Shown in pieces: positions 37,960 through 47,200 of a DNA stretch of 64,000 nt. The DNA is taken from positions 844,178-908,177 of the forward strand of contig CALSTP010000001.1 in assembly GCA_943789305.1 (NCBI GenBank), read 5' to 3'. The notes beneath the pieces are model-generated. The model was given only the letters and a program-made list of their open reading frames with translations, did not search any database and was not told the DNA's origin. The translations under genes and the position numbers were made by a program. Source of the DNA: an uncultured Flavobacteriaceae bacterium (GTDB taxonomy: Bacteria > Bacteroidota > Bacteroidia > Flavobacteriales > Flavobacteriaceae). Position 1 is the first letter of the stretch; each line of letters starts with the position of its first letter.

Positions 37960-39396
37960 CTAGGGGATAATTTTTTTGATTTTAATCCCGAAATATGCAT
38001 AAATAAGGGTCATGAAAGGACTTATCCAATTGAAGATTGCATAAACAAAATACTCACCAACTCCGACTCCTAAAACCCCAGATTGATATGCTCCACAAGT
38101 GTTCCAAGGAATAAGGACAGAAGTAACAGTCCCAGAATCTTCAAGCGTTCTGCTCAAATTTTCAGGAGCTAAATTTTTATTTTCAAAAGCTTTGTCAAAC
38201 ATTTTACCAGGCAAAACAATGGAAAGGTATTGATCAGAAGCTGTTAAATTTATTACTACACAAGAAGCAGTTGTGCTGGCAAACAATTGAAAAGTAGATT
38301 TAGCCATACTGAGCAAGGCATTACTTATTCTTTTTAGAGCGCCAATAGCATCCATAATTCCTCCAAAAACCATTGCACAAATAATCAACCAAATGGTTCC
38401 GAGCATACCCTTCATTCCACCAGAACTAAATAAATCATTCAGTAAATCACTGGATGTTGTTACCGAGATGTCACTGATGATTGCATTCATAACACCTCTG
38501 TAGGCACTAATGAATGTCAAAGAAGTAGCTCCAGCAATTTCAGTAACTATATGAGGTTGAAAAATTAATGCAAAAACACCTCCGAAAATTGTTCCTGCCA
38601 ATAAAGCTGCCAAAGGTGGTGTTTTTTTAATAATCAAAACAACAACCAATAACGGAACAATAAATAAGCCTAAATTGATCGTAAAACTATCTTGAATACT
38701 GTTCAATAAAACGTTCGTATCTGTTGTTCCCGAAGTATTCTGAAAAAAACCTAAGATTAAAAATACGATTAAGGTTATAATAATGCTTGGTATTGTGGTA
38801 TGGGTCATGTACCGAATGTGGGTAAATAAATCGGTGCCAGCCATAGCTGGAGCAAGGTTAGTAGTATCGCTCAAAGGTGAAAGCTTATCACCAAAGTAAG
38901 CTCCTGAAATCAAAGCTCCTGCAACCATTCCTGCTGGAATATCCAACACCCTACCAATACCAATTAAAGCAATCCCAACTGTCGCAGAAGTTGTCCAACT
39001 ACTCCCAGTAGCAATCGATATGATAGCACAAATGATTATACAAGCTGGTAAAAAGATACTTGGGTGTAAAATCTTAAGTCCATAGTAGATCATGGCAGGA
39101 ATGATTCCACTCAAAAGCCACGTTCCTGCTAATGCTCCAACAAAAAGTAAAATTAATAGTGCGCCTGTAGTAGATTTTAAATTCGTTCCCACCGTTTCAA
39201 TCATTAGATTATAAGACACCTTGTTTTTAAAACCTACAACTGCCGCAACAGCAGCTCCAATGAGTAAAATAAATTGGTTCGATCCCCCCAATGCATCATC
39301 ACCGTATACAGTTACGTTGAAGGATAGTAAGAGAACGAGTATTACTACTGGCAGGAGTGCCTGTGAAATAGATAGGGCTTCAGTCTTTTCTGACAT
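37960..39396 (-). CDS. nhaC: NhaC family Na+/H+ antiporter
   Basis: The product has 478 residues and about 11-12 membrane spans. It carries the NhaC family pattern: ATGSSWTTSATVGIALIGIG, ALISGAYFGDKLSPLSDTTNLAPAM and a C-terminal VLIPWNTCGAYQSGVLGVG. NhaC exchanges Na+ (or other organic cations/malate-lactate in the related MleN) for protons across the inner membrane. A Na+ antiporter fits a marine lifestyle. It is a single-gene unit between the peroxiredoxin operon and the broken K+ channel. Confidence 0.9.
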   Translation of the reverse strand: MSEKTEALSISQALLPVVILVLLLSFNVTVYGDDALGGSNQFILLIGAAVAAVVGFKNKVSYNLMIETVGTNLKSTTGALLILLFVGALAGTWLLSGIIPAMIYYGLKILHPSIFLPACIIICAIISIATGSSWTTSATVGIALIGIGRVLDIPAGMVAGALISGAYFGDKLSPLSDTTNLAPAMAGTDLFTHIRYMTHTTIPSIIITLIVFLILGFFQNTSGTTDTNVLLNSIQDSFTINLGLFIVPLLVVVLIIKKTPPLAALLAGTIFGGVFALIFQPHIVTEIAGATSLTFISAYRGVMNAIISDISVTTSSDLLNDLFSSGGMKGMLGTIWLIICAMVFGGIMDAIGALKRISNALLSMAKSTFQLFASTTASCVVINLTASDQYLSIVLPGKMFDKAFENKNLAPENLSRTLEDSGTVTSVLIPWNTCGAYQSGVLGVGVGEYFVYAIFNWISPFMTLIYAYFGIKIKKIIP

Positions 39397-39438
39397 ATCA
39401 ATAACTTTGATGTAATGATACGATTTTTAATTGTTATT

Positions 39439-39739
39439 TTATTTTTTGTTTTGATATTTATAATGATGGTAAACCGCATTGATAAATCCTAAAATAACAC
39501 CTACACCAGAGATTATATAACCAATAGTAAAGAGTTTTCCGAGGTCTGTAGCTGGAGAATAATCTCCAAAACCTATTTAGTTAGAGTTATCGCCGAAAAA
39601 TAAGTAGCATCAATCCAAGACCATTTTCAACATAATGATAAAATACTGTGCCGATACTGATAATAAAAACAGTAATGCCCAGAAGATTACGATATTCTTT
39701 GTCGCCTAAAAATGAGATTATAATTTTTATGAGTTGCAT
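39439..39739 (-). pseudogene. Two-span K+ channel, broken by two frameshifts
   Basis: On the minus strand the frame from ATG 39739 reads MQLIKIIISFLGDKEYRNLL and then ITVFIISIGTVFYHYVEN. After one missing base near 39623 the next frame gives WSWIDATYFSAITLT, and after another missing base near 39576 the third gives IGFGDYSPATDLGKLFT, then IGYIISGVGVILGF and a stop at 39439. Together they make a 100-residue protein with two spans, a pore helix and the selectivity filter T-I-G-F-G-D, as in small Ion_trans_2 channels. With two one-base deletions it cannot be made as one protein. The remainder of 39397-39847 holds only the lpd promoter box. Confidence 0.85.
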
Positions 39740-39816
39740 GGTTTCAATTTGGTTATACCAATTTATAAAAAAAACTGAAAATCAAATATTTTCTTCACTC
39801 TAGTTAGAAACATTTG

Positions 39817-39824
39817 TATTTTTG
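39817..39824 (+). promoter_or_regulatory. Candidate -7 box (TATTTTTG) of lpdA
   Basis: TATTTTTG matches TAnnTTTG and lies 23 bases before the dihydrolipoyl dehydrogenase start. No -33 TTG is found at the usual distance. Confidence 0.42.
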
Positions 39825-39847
39825 TATTACAATCTTTAAAAAAAGTA

Positions 39848-41251
39848 ATGATGAGTAAATATGATGTTGCTGTAATTGGATCGGGTCCTGGAGGTTATGT
39901 TGCCGCTATCCGATGTGCACAATTAGGAATGAAGACAGCCTTGATAGAAAAGTACAGTACTTTAGGTGGAACCTGTTTGAATGTTGGATGTATTCCTTCT
40001 AAAACCCTGCTCGATTCTTCACATCATTACGAGGATGCGATCAAGCATTTTGATACGCATGGAATTGAAATTCCTGGTGAAATAAAAATCAACTTTGAAA
40101 AAATGATTGGGCGCAAACGCGCAGTTGTAGAACAAACCACAAAAGGCATTGAGTTTTTGATGGATAAAAATAACATTACCGTTTATCATGGCTTAGGAAG
40201 TTTTGTGGACTCAACTCATATTAAAATTGATGGAACAAAAAAAGAAACCATTGAAGCAAAGTACAGTATCATAGCTACGGGATCCAAACCTGCTACGTTG
40301 ACTTTTATTTCTTTGGATAAAGAACGCATCATAACTTCTACAGAGGCCCTTGAGTTGAAAGAAATCCCCAAACATCTTATTGTAATAGGAGGTGGGGTTA
40401 TTGGTTTAGAACTTGGTCAAGTTTATCGAAGACTAGGAGCAGAGGTTTCTGTAATAGAATATGCAAATCGAATAACTCCTGCAATGGATAGTGCATGCTC
40501 TCGTGAATTGACAAAAGTTTTGAAAAAGCAAGGAATAAAATTTTATTTGTCACACGGCGTAAACAAAGTAAATAGAAAAGGTTCTACTGTACAAGTAACT
40601 GCAACCGACAAAAAAGGATCTGAAGTTACTTTTGATGGGGATTATTGTTTAGTTTCTGTGGGTCGAAAACCCTATACTGCTGGTTTAAATGCTGATGCAG
40701 CGGGTGTGCAACTGAACGAAAGGGGACAAGTTGAAGTAAACGATCATCTACAAACTACTACGACCAATATTTATGCAATAGGAGATGTGGTTCGTGGGAC
40801 GATGTTAGCACATAAGGCAGAGGAAGAAGGAGTAATGGTTGCGGAGTTTTTAGCAGGTCAAAAACCTCATATTGATTATAATTTGATACCCAATGTTATT
40901 TATACTTGGCCAGAAGTTGCTTCGGTTGGTAAAACAGAAGAACAACTTAAAGAAGCAGGTGTAAACTATAAGAGTGGTCAATTTCCCATGAGGGCTCTGG
41001 GGCGTGCTCGTGCAAGTATGGATACCGATGGTTTTGTCAAAATTCTAGCCGATGCTACTACAGATGAAGTGCTTGGAGTCCATATGGTTGGAGCTCGAGT
41101 TGCAGATTTAATAGCCGAAGCAGTAACAGCAATGGAATTTAGAGCCTCAGCAGAGGATATTTCGAGAATGAGTCATTCGCATCCTACTTATGCTGAAGCA
41201 ATAAAAGAAGCTGCATTGGCTGCAACTGAAAACCGACCACTTCACATTTAA
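39848..41251 (+). CDS. lpdA: Dihydrolipoyl dehydrogenase
   Basis: The protein has 467 residues. The FAD loop GSGPGGYVAA is at 11-20, the redox disulfide in GGTCLNVGCIPSK (C43, C48), the NAD loop GGGVIGLELG near 180, and the C-terminal catalytic His in SHSHPTYAE near residue 445. It reoxidises the lipoamide arm of pyruvate and 2-oxoglutarate dehydrogenases and the glycine cleavage system. Two ATG codons stand in a row; either may be used. No E1/E2 genes are next to it. Its stop overlaps the end of the convergent Kazal pseudogene by four bases. Confidence 0.96.
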   Translation: MMSKYDVAVIGSGPGGYVAAIRCAQLGMKTALIEKYSTLGGTCLNVGCIPSKTLLDSSHHYEDAIKHFDTHGIEIPGEIKINFEKMIGRKRAVVEQTTKGIEFLMDKNNITVYHGLGSFVDSTHIKIDGTKKETIEAKYSIIATGSKPATLTFISLDKERIITSTEALELKEIPKHLIVIGGGVIGLELGQVYRRLGAEVSVIEYANRITPAMDSACSRELTKVLKKQGIKFYLSHGVNKVNRKGSTVQVTATDKKGSEVTFDGDYCLVSVGRKPYTAGLNADAAGVQLNERGQVEVNDHLQTTTTNIYAIGDVVRGTMLAHKAEEEGVMVAEFLAGQKPHIDYNLIPNVIYTWPEVASVGKTEEQLKEAGVNYKSGQFPMRALGRARASMDTDGFVKILADATTDEVLGVHMVGARVADLIAEAVTAMEFRASAEDISRMSHSHPTYAEAIKEAALAATENRPLHI

Positions 41252-41746
41252 TTACATTCACCAAGAGTCCAAGTTGTTACCCCGCTAACCGCAGCTGCAC
41301 ACGCCTTTCCGTATGTTAAGTCATTACAACCACAGACTGGTGCATACTCCAAAGTACAAATTTAATTTTTTTGAGGCTTACTTAAGCATGGATCTTGTAC
41401 TTCTGTTTTCGAGCTAATTTGAATCAGTTTATATAGATTCTCCGGACAATCATCGGCACAATTACTGTTATCAATAGGTGTTACTTCGACGACTATGCCA
41501 TACACATAACCATAAATAAAATCGAAACCCTCGATTACAAAGAATTGTGTTTTCCATTGATCACTTCCTATTTCGTCATCAAGTTGAAAATTGAAACATT
41601 CAAAAGAAAAAAAAAGCTCCTGAGCAAGTACTTGTTTAATAATTAATTCTCATTTTTCCTATTCTTTCATCTGTTGATGAACTTGACTTTTCACTTGAAA
41701 AAAACAATAAAAGCAGAAAAATTAAGAGGAATCTATTTAAAAACAT
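41248..41746 (-). pseudogene. Kazal-domain lipoprotein, broken
   Basis: From ATG 41746 on the minus strand the frame gives MFLNRFLLIFLLLLFFSSEK, a lipoprotein-like signal whose lipobox Cys appears as Ser (FFSS for FFSC), and stops after 36 residues. A shift near 41642 gives a long second part (KQVLAQELFFSFECFNFQL to EVQDPCLSKPQKN) ending in TAA. The same frame continues after that stop as CTLEYAPVCGCNDLTYG, ACAAAVSGVTTW and GEC, a complete Kazal-type serine protease inhibitor domain, ending at 41248. Frameshift, stop and lost lipobox together show a dead gene. Related flavobacterial lipoproteins have this order of a variable domain followed by one Kazal domain. Confidence 0.8.
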
Positions 41747-41837
41747 AAGCAAGTAGGTATTTTTTTGACGGGAAACCAAATATATGCTTTTTGTTCATTA
41801 TAATTAATTGGTTTTAAATATTTTAACACATAAAAAA

Positions 41838-42737
41838 TTAAATTATTTTATTTTTTTGATAAAATGAAACCATTAATTCAGCAATTTCAGGCCCTGCATC
41901 TTCTTGCAAAAAATGACCTGCTGAAATTGTTTTATGGTCCATGCCTTTTGTTCCAGGAATTAATTTTTTAAAAACTTGATCTCCACCCCTAGTAATAGGA
42001 TCTTGATCGCTAAATAAGTTTAAAAAGGGTTTATTCCATTGAACTAGAATTTTCCAAGCCTTTTTGTTGTTGTCGCTTTCTGGATTCTCTTCTGAAGTAG
42101 GAACTAAAGCAGGGAATACACGAGCTCCAGCTTTGTATTCATCGCTTGGAAATGGTGCATTGTAGGCTTTGATAATTTCATCGGACAAAGTTGTAGTGGT
42201 TGCATTCTGAAGAACGGTAGCAACGTCAAATTTAGGACTGGTTGCTGCAAAGTTTTGCCAATCTAAAAAAGCTTGAGGAGGTTTTGCACTTCCTGTGGGT
42301 AACATGGTATTTCCAGCGACAACTGACTTAAAATTTTCAGGATTAGCAGTTAGTAAACGCAATCCAATCAATCCACCCCAATCTTGAATAAACATGTTGA
42401 TGTTTTTTAAACCCAAATGATCCAATAAGTTTTGGATCCAATTGATGTGCTTGGCATAAGTATAATCCGATTGCTTTGCTGGTTTGTCTGATTTACCAAA
42501 CCCAATAAGATCAGGTGCAATAACTCGCATACCTTCGTTAATTAGAATTGGAATCATCTTCCGATAAAGATACGACCAACTCGGTTCTCCGTGAAGGAGT
42601 AACACCACAAGACCTTTTGGATCACCTTCATCGAGATAGTGCAGACGTAAATTACCTTCAACAGAACAATACTTCTCTTGAAAAGAATAATCTTCTAGGT
42701 TTTGAAATGCAGAATTTGGTGTCCTTAGTATTTTCAT
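41838..42737 (-). CDS. Haloalkane dehalogenase-like alpha/beta hydrolase
   Basis: The protein has 299 residues. HGEPSWSYLYRK (49-60) is the oxyanion loop, and the nucleophile is Asp119 in FIQDWGG with Trp120 beside it, the arrangement of haloalkane dehalogenases of subfamily I (DhlA-like). The likely acid is Asp246 in SDQDP and the His is H275 in AGHFLQED. Such enzymes replace halogen on alkyl halides with hydroxyl, and the Trp beside the nucleophile binds the halide. No signal peptide; cytoplasmic. Its ATG overlaps the stop of the ThuA-like gene by four bases, so they are coupled. Substrate unknown. Confidence 0.85.
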   Translation of the reverse strand: MKILRTPNSAFQNLEDYSFQEKYCSVEGNLRLHYLDEGDPKGLVVLLLHGEPSWSYLYRKMIPILINEGMRVIAPDLIGFGKSDKPAKQSDYTYAKHINWIQNLLDHLGLKNINMFIQDWGGLIGLRLLTANPENFKSVVAGNTMLPTGSAKPPQAFLDWQNFAATSPKFDVATVLQNATTTTLSDEIIKAYNAPFPSDEYKAGARVFPALVPTSEENPESDNNKKAWKILVQWNKPFLNLFSDQDPITRGGDQVFKKLIPGTKGMDHKTISAGHFLQEDAGPEIAELMVSFYQKNKII

Positions 42738-43612
42738 AATTCACAATTTAATTCAGGATTTCCAGCCCAGTTTACAGCTTCTGTCAATAAGAGTTGGTAA
42801 TCGGGTTCCTCATAATAGCTTGCTTTGTGTCCCAGTGCGCTGTAAAAAGATTTTCCTTTCCCCACACAATTGTACCAAACAACAGGATGATCGTCTCCCA
42901 TACCAAAATCCTTACTTTTCAATAAACCATTTTCGAGTGTCCCACTCATAATCATATCGGTTTCATCGAGGGTGTATAAAACATGAGCCCCTTTATCTCT
43001 CGGGCTTTCAAAAAACACATACCATTCATCTTCGCGTTCCCAAGTCAAAGGAAGTTTATCACTGGCTGGAAAGCTCTTTGGAGACTCTCTGTTCATCGTT
43101 CCTGTTTGAAACTGCGGTACCATTGAATGATGAGAAAATACAGCACGAATCAATTCATCGTAATACCAGTCCCATTGGTGCGAATCGTCTCCAGTTCCAT
43201 GAAAACCGACAAAACCACCGCCACCTTTGATATAATTTTTGAAAGCGATTCGTTGGTTTTTATTTAAAGTCTGACCTGTAACATTATTCCAAACAACAAC
43301 ATCAAAAAGAGATAGTTGCTCTTGGTTATGAATTGCACCATTATCAGAAATAGTAAGTTTCCAGTTGTTTTCTAAAGCTAATTTTTTGAAGGTGCTTTTG
43401 GCGGCTGGAATTGCTTCTTCATGAACCCAGGCATTTGCTTTGGAATACAATAAAACATTGAAATTGTTCCCATCAAGATTTAGTTCAGGTGGAATAGTTT
43501 CAAAGGTTTTCCATCCAATTTTTGCTTTGTAAACCATCAAACCAATCTCTCCAACTTTAAAAAGAAGTAAAACAACAATGATTCCAACAACAGATAAAAT
43601 TATTTTTTTCAT
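42734..43612 (-). CDS. ThuA-like domain protein, membrane anchored
   Basis: The product has 292 residues. An N-terminal hydrophobic segment (about 3-20) is an anchor or uncleaved signal. The rest follows the ThuA (trehalose utilisation, class I glutamine amidotransferase-like) pattern: FNVLLYSKANAWVHE, LSLFDVVVWNNVTG, FKNYIKGGGGFVGFHGTGD, PVVWYNCVGKGKSFYSALGH. ThuA-fold proteins in Bacteroidota are linked to sugar polymer use, but no catalytic activity is assigned to most. It lies five bases after the DUF1624 protein and overlaps the dehalogenase-like gene. Confidence 0.85.
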   Translation of the reverse strand: MKKIILSVVGIIVVLLLFKVGEIGLMVYKAKIGWKTFETIPPELNLDGNNFNVLLYSKANAWVHEEAIPAAKSTFKKLALENNWKLTISDNGAIHNQEQLSLFDVVVWNNVTGQTLNKNQRIAFKNYIKGGGGFVGFHGTGDDSHQWDWYYDELIRAVFSHHSMVPQFQTGTMNRESPKSFPASDKLPLTWEREDEWYVFFESPRDKGAHVLYTLDETDMIMSGTLENGLLKSKDFGMGDDHPVVWYNCVGKGKSFYSALGHKASYYEEPDYQLLLTEAVNWAGNPELNCEL

Positions 43613-43617
43613 AAAAA

Positions 43618-44712
43618 CTAATTATAGGGTGGTGTTTGTTTGAATTTTAATTTTCTCCAAAGTATTAAAAATAATTCACTTCTGTAATGATGAATAAGCA
43701 TAATAAGCAATAAACATATAATAACAAAGAAGAACGCTCCAACGCTGCTTTGAATTAATGAGCCAGAATATTTAAAGTATTTGTAAACCCCAATTCCACT
43801 TAGGCTTCCATAAAAAATAAAGTAATGAATGATGTAAATACTCAAAGTTTTTTGCCCCATCCAAACCCAAAAACTTCTTGAGAAAAGGCGATTCATAATT
43901 ATGAATACTCCCAGTAAAACAAAAACATCTCCCAGTCTAATGAACAAGAAGTTATTATAAGCAACTTGTCGAAAAAGATACCAATCGGTTTGATTATAAA
44001 TCCAAATAAAAAGTGCGGATGATTTAAAAATCAAAAGGATTCCCAATAGAGTAAATCCTACACTTTTTAAAATAAGTTTTTTCGTCTTGGAACCAAAAGT
44101 TATTGCAATACTTGCACCCATACTGATATATCCAATCCAAGGGAAAATATAAAAAACACCTCCATTGGCTTTCGTCAAATAAGCGCTCAAAAAATAGGGG
44201 AGTGTGGAGAAGGTTTTATTTGCATAAATAGGTTCACACAGAAAAACAAGGCAACCAAACCCAAGGAAAACGAGGAGCAACCCTTTTTTTAAAAAACTTA
44301 AGAGAGTATAAATTCCAACAACAAAAATCAATCCCAGACCGATGATTTGAAGTACATCGGGCTTAAAAAATGAAGTATTTATCTCTCCATTGAAAAGCAA
44401 AGGAAGGTTTAAACGCAATACATACCCCCAAATAATTAATTCCAAACCACGGCGAATCCCTTTTTTTATTCTTGGATTTTTAAACCCTTGTACCTTATTT
44501 CTGAGAAGTAAAAACATCACTACCCATCCAGTTACTACAAAAAAAACTGGAGCTGTAAATCCTCTGCAATAGAGCCAAAAATCATAAAATAAGTTTTCTT
44601 CAAGCTTAAACTCAGGAGCTAATATTCCGCTGATGAAATGTCCTTGAAGCATCATTAAAATTGCAAAGGCTCGAAGTGCATCTAAAAAATACAAGCGTTC
44701 TTTTGAACTCAT
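43618..44712 (-). CDS. DUF1624/HGSNAT-like membrane acyltransferase
   Basis: From the ATG at 44712 the product has 364 residues and about 10 membrane spans. The start RLYFLDALRAFAILMMLQGHF, with the His at the end of the first span, matches the heparan-alpha-glucosaminide N-acetyltransferase/DUF1624 family, which moves acyl groups across the membrane onto sugars. The reading frame extends seven codons upstream, but the shorter start places the charged SSKER just before the first span. It heads the three-gene operon with ThuA-like and dehalogenase-like genes, so a sugar-related substrate is possible. Confidence 0.78.
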   Translation of the reverse strand: MSSKERLYFLDALRAFAILMMLQGHFISGILAPEFKLEENLFYDFWLYCRGFTAPVFFVVTGWVVMFLLLRNKVQGFKNPRIKKGIRRGLELIIWGYVLRLNLPLLFNGEINTSFFKPDVLQIIGLGLIFVVGIYTLLSFLKKGLLLVFLGFGCLVFLCEPIYANKTFSTLPYFLSAYLTKANGGVFYIFPWIGYISMGASIAITFGSKTKKLILKSVGFTLLGILLIFKSSALFIWIYNQTDWYLFRQVAYNNFLFIRLGDVFVLLGVFIIMNRLFSRSFWVWMGQKTLSIYIIHYFIFYGSLSGIGVYKYFKYSGSLIQSSVGAFFFVIICLLLIMLIHHYRSELFLILWRKLKFKQTPPYN

Positions 44713-44863
44713 AAACTTCAAACATTTTGGCAAAAGATAAGAAATGAATTGTTTCTAACAGTTACCCATTTCAAATAAATAAAATTGATGAATCTGTTAA
44801 AAATTTTTAGAGATTACAGAAGTTGTTTACAAATTTATTCAGAACAACTACCACATATTCAAA

Positions 44864-46144
44864 CTATTTGATTTGCTCCATTTTCTTACGAATTTCTTTA
44901 AGCCCCAAGTTGCCTATACTACCGATATGTGTGTGTTCTACAGACCGATTGGGTTGATAGTTTCCTTTTTCAATAGCTTCTCCAAGTTCACGATAGGCAT
45001 CTCTAAAAGGTTTTCCAGATTGTACTTCAGCATTTAGTATATCAACGCTAAATAGGTAATCGTATTTTTTTTGATCGGTAATATTATAACTAATCTCGAT
45101 GTTAGGAAGACTAAAAAGAAGCATCTCTAAACATGCTTTGATTTCTTGAATCCCATCAATGATTGGTGCTTTAGCTAATTGTAATTCTCTATGATAACCA
45201 CTAGGCAAATTCGTTGTTAACAACGATAGTTGATTGGGTAAACCTTGCAATGCATTACATTTTCCACGGATTAATTCAAAAACATCCGGATTCTTTTTAT
45301 GAGGCATAATACTTGAGCCTGTAGTTAGGTCATCTGGGAAGGAAATAAAATTCAAATCTTGGCTCATATATAAACAGATGTCCATAGAAAATTTTGCTAA
45401 AGTACTACCTATCATACTCAAAGCTATTGCTGATGTTTTTTCTACTCTCCCACGACTCATTTGTGCAGCAACTGCATTGTATTTTAGGGTGCTGAAATTG
45501 AGTAATTCGGTGGTAAATTCTCGATCAATTGGAAAAGAACTTCCGAAGCCTGCAGCACTTCCTAATGGATTTTGATCTGCTAAAGAATATGCGGTGTTTA
45601 GAAATTGCACATCATCAATTAGATTTTCGGCATAGGCTGAAAACCACATCCCAAAAGAGGAGGGCATTGCAACTTGAAGATGAGTATATCCAGGCAGTAA
45701 AGCTTTTTGATGTTGTTCAGCTAATTGCATTAAAAGATCAAAAAGTTCAATTACAGTTTTTTTAATTATACTGATTTCTTCTTTAAGATAGAGATGAGTG
45801 GCAACCAAAACTTGATCGTTTCGGGATCGGGCTGTATGAATTTTTTTACCTAAATCTCCCAACTCTTCAGTTAATACATGTTCAATTTTGGAATGCATAT
45901 CTTCGAATTCATCTTCGATGATAAATGTTCCAGCTTCTGCTTTTTGCTTGAGTTTATCAAGCATTTCCGAAAGTTGATCTGCTTCTTTCTGTTCGAGGAG
46001 TCCAATTTTTGCAAGCATTTGAGCATGAGCACTTGATGCAATGCAATCGTATGCTGCTAATGCTAAATCATAACTTCGATCATTACCTACGGTAAAATGA
46101 TCTACTTTTTGATGGGCAGCCTTTCCTTTTTGCCAAAGTTTCAT
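44864..46144 (-). CDS. argH: Argininosuccinate lyase
   Basis: The protein has 426 residues and the fumarase/aspartase superfamily signature GSSIMPHKKNPDVFE near residue 280; HTARSRNDQV near 110 and LLPGYTHLQVAMPSS are substrate-binding blocks specific to ArgH. It splits argininosuccinate into arginine and fumarate, the last step of arginine synthesis. It is the last gene of the operon; its start overlaps the deacetylase stop by four bases. Confidence 0.95.
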   Translation of the reverse strand: MKLWQKGKAAHQKVDHFTVGNDRSYDLALAAYDCIASSAHAQMLAKIGLLEQKEADQLSEMLDKLKQKAEAGTFIIEDEFEDMHSKIEHVLTEELGDLGKKIHTARSRNDQVLVATHLYLKEEISIIKKTVIELFDLLMQLAEQHQKALLPGYTHLQVAMPSSFGMWFSAYAENLIDDVQFLNTAYSLADQNPLGSAAGFGSSFPIDREFTTELLNFSTLKYNAVAAQMSRGRVEKTSAIALSMIGSTLAKFSMDICLYMSQDLNFISFPDDLTTGSSIMPHKKNPDVFELIRGKCNALQGLPNQLSLLTTNLPSGYHRELQLAKAPIIDGIQEIKACLEMLLFSLPNIEISYNITDQKKYDYLFSVDILNAEVQSGKPFRDAYRELGEAIEKGNYQPNRSVEHTHIGSIGNLGLKEIRKKMEQIK

Positions 46145-47199
46145 AAGATTTCGTTTAAAAGTTTAATGTACAATGCGATTCCTTCTTCTATTTCATGCAC
46201 ATGAATAAATTCATTTGCTGTGTGCGATCGAGTAGAGTCTCCTGGACCTAATTTTAAAGATGGACAACTTAGTTTTGCTTGATCTGAAAGTGTGGGTGAT
46301 CCATAGGGTTTTCTTCCCAGTTCAATTCCTGCAGTAACCAGTTTATGAGTTAGTGGTATGGAGGAAGAATTTAAATCAGTCGAACGAGGAGTTAATTTAC
46401 AAGGTGCTTCTTTTTGGAGTAACTCAATAATTTCAGCATTAGAATAACGGTCATTAACCCGAACATCAATGACTAAGTTAACTCCTGAAGGGACTACATT
46501 GTGTTGCTTTCCTGCATTTACTTGCGTTACGGTCATCTTAACAGGCCCAAGTACTTCAGATTCTTTTTTAAAAGAGAATTCTTTGAACCAATTCAAAACT
46601 TTTGGAAGTTTCATGATTGGGTTCTCTTCATTGGGATGGGCTGCGTGACTTGCAGTTCCTTCAATTAGTCCATCAAAAACTACCAACCCTTTTTCGGCAA
46701 TGGCCAATTGCATTAGTGTAGGTTCTCCAACGATAGCAACATCAATTGGAGGAAGTGTTTTTAGAAGAGAATTTAAACCCAATGGACCCGAACTTTCTTC
46801 CTCTGCTGTTGCCGTAATTATCAGATTATATTTTGGATTGGGATGATTGTAGTAAAAAGTAAACAAAGCCAATAAAGAAACCAAAGCCCCTCCAGCATCA
46901 TTACTTCCTAATCCATAAAGTTTTCCATCCTCGATATGAGGATCAAAAGGATTTTTAGTATATGCACCGTTTGGTTTCACGGTATCGTGGTGAGAATTTA
47001 AAAGTAAATTAGGTTTCTTTTTATCATAAAAATGATTGAAGGCATATACATTGTTATTTTCTCTAAAAAAAGGAATTCCATGGTCCATAAACCATTGTTC
47101 TAAACGAGCAGCAGTTTCATTTTCTTCACTTGAAAAAGACTCTATGGCAATTAAATCTTTCAATAGTTCTAGTGCTTCTTTGGTAAGTTCTTTTTGCAT
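46141..47199 (-). CDS. argE: M20 family N-acyl-ornithine/citrulline deacylase
   Basis: The product has 352 residues and M20 metallopeptidase features: LLNSHHDTVKPNG (metal His and Asp), GSNDAGGALVS, the catalytic-Glu block TATAEEESSGPLGL, and ADVGEP-like IVGEPT. In this operon, where the carbamoyltransferase acts on acylated ornithine, the enzyme is expected to remove the acyl group from N-acetyl- or N-succinyl-citrulline rather than from ornithine. It lies one base after argB. Confidence 0.9.
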   Translation of the reverse strand: MQKELTKEALELLKDLIAIESFSSEENETAARLEQWFMDHGIPFFRENNNVYAFNHFYDKKKPNLLLNSHHDTVKPNGAYTKNPFDPHIEDGKLYGLGSNDAGGALVSLLALFTFYYNHPNPKYNLIITATAEEESSGPLGLNSLLKTLPPIDVAIVGEPTLMQLAIAEKGLVVFDGLIEGTASHAAHPNEENPIMKLPKVLNWFKEFSFKKESEVLGPVKMTVTQVNAGKQHNVVPSGVNLVIDVRVNDRYSNAEIIELLQKEAPCKLTPRSTDLNSSSIPLTHKLVTAGIELGRKPYGSPTLSDQAKLSCPSLKLGPGDSTRSHTANEFIHVHEIEEGIALYIKLLNEIL

Positions 47200-47200
47200 A

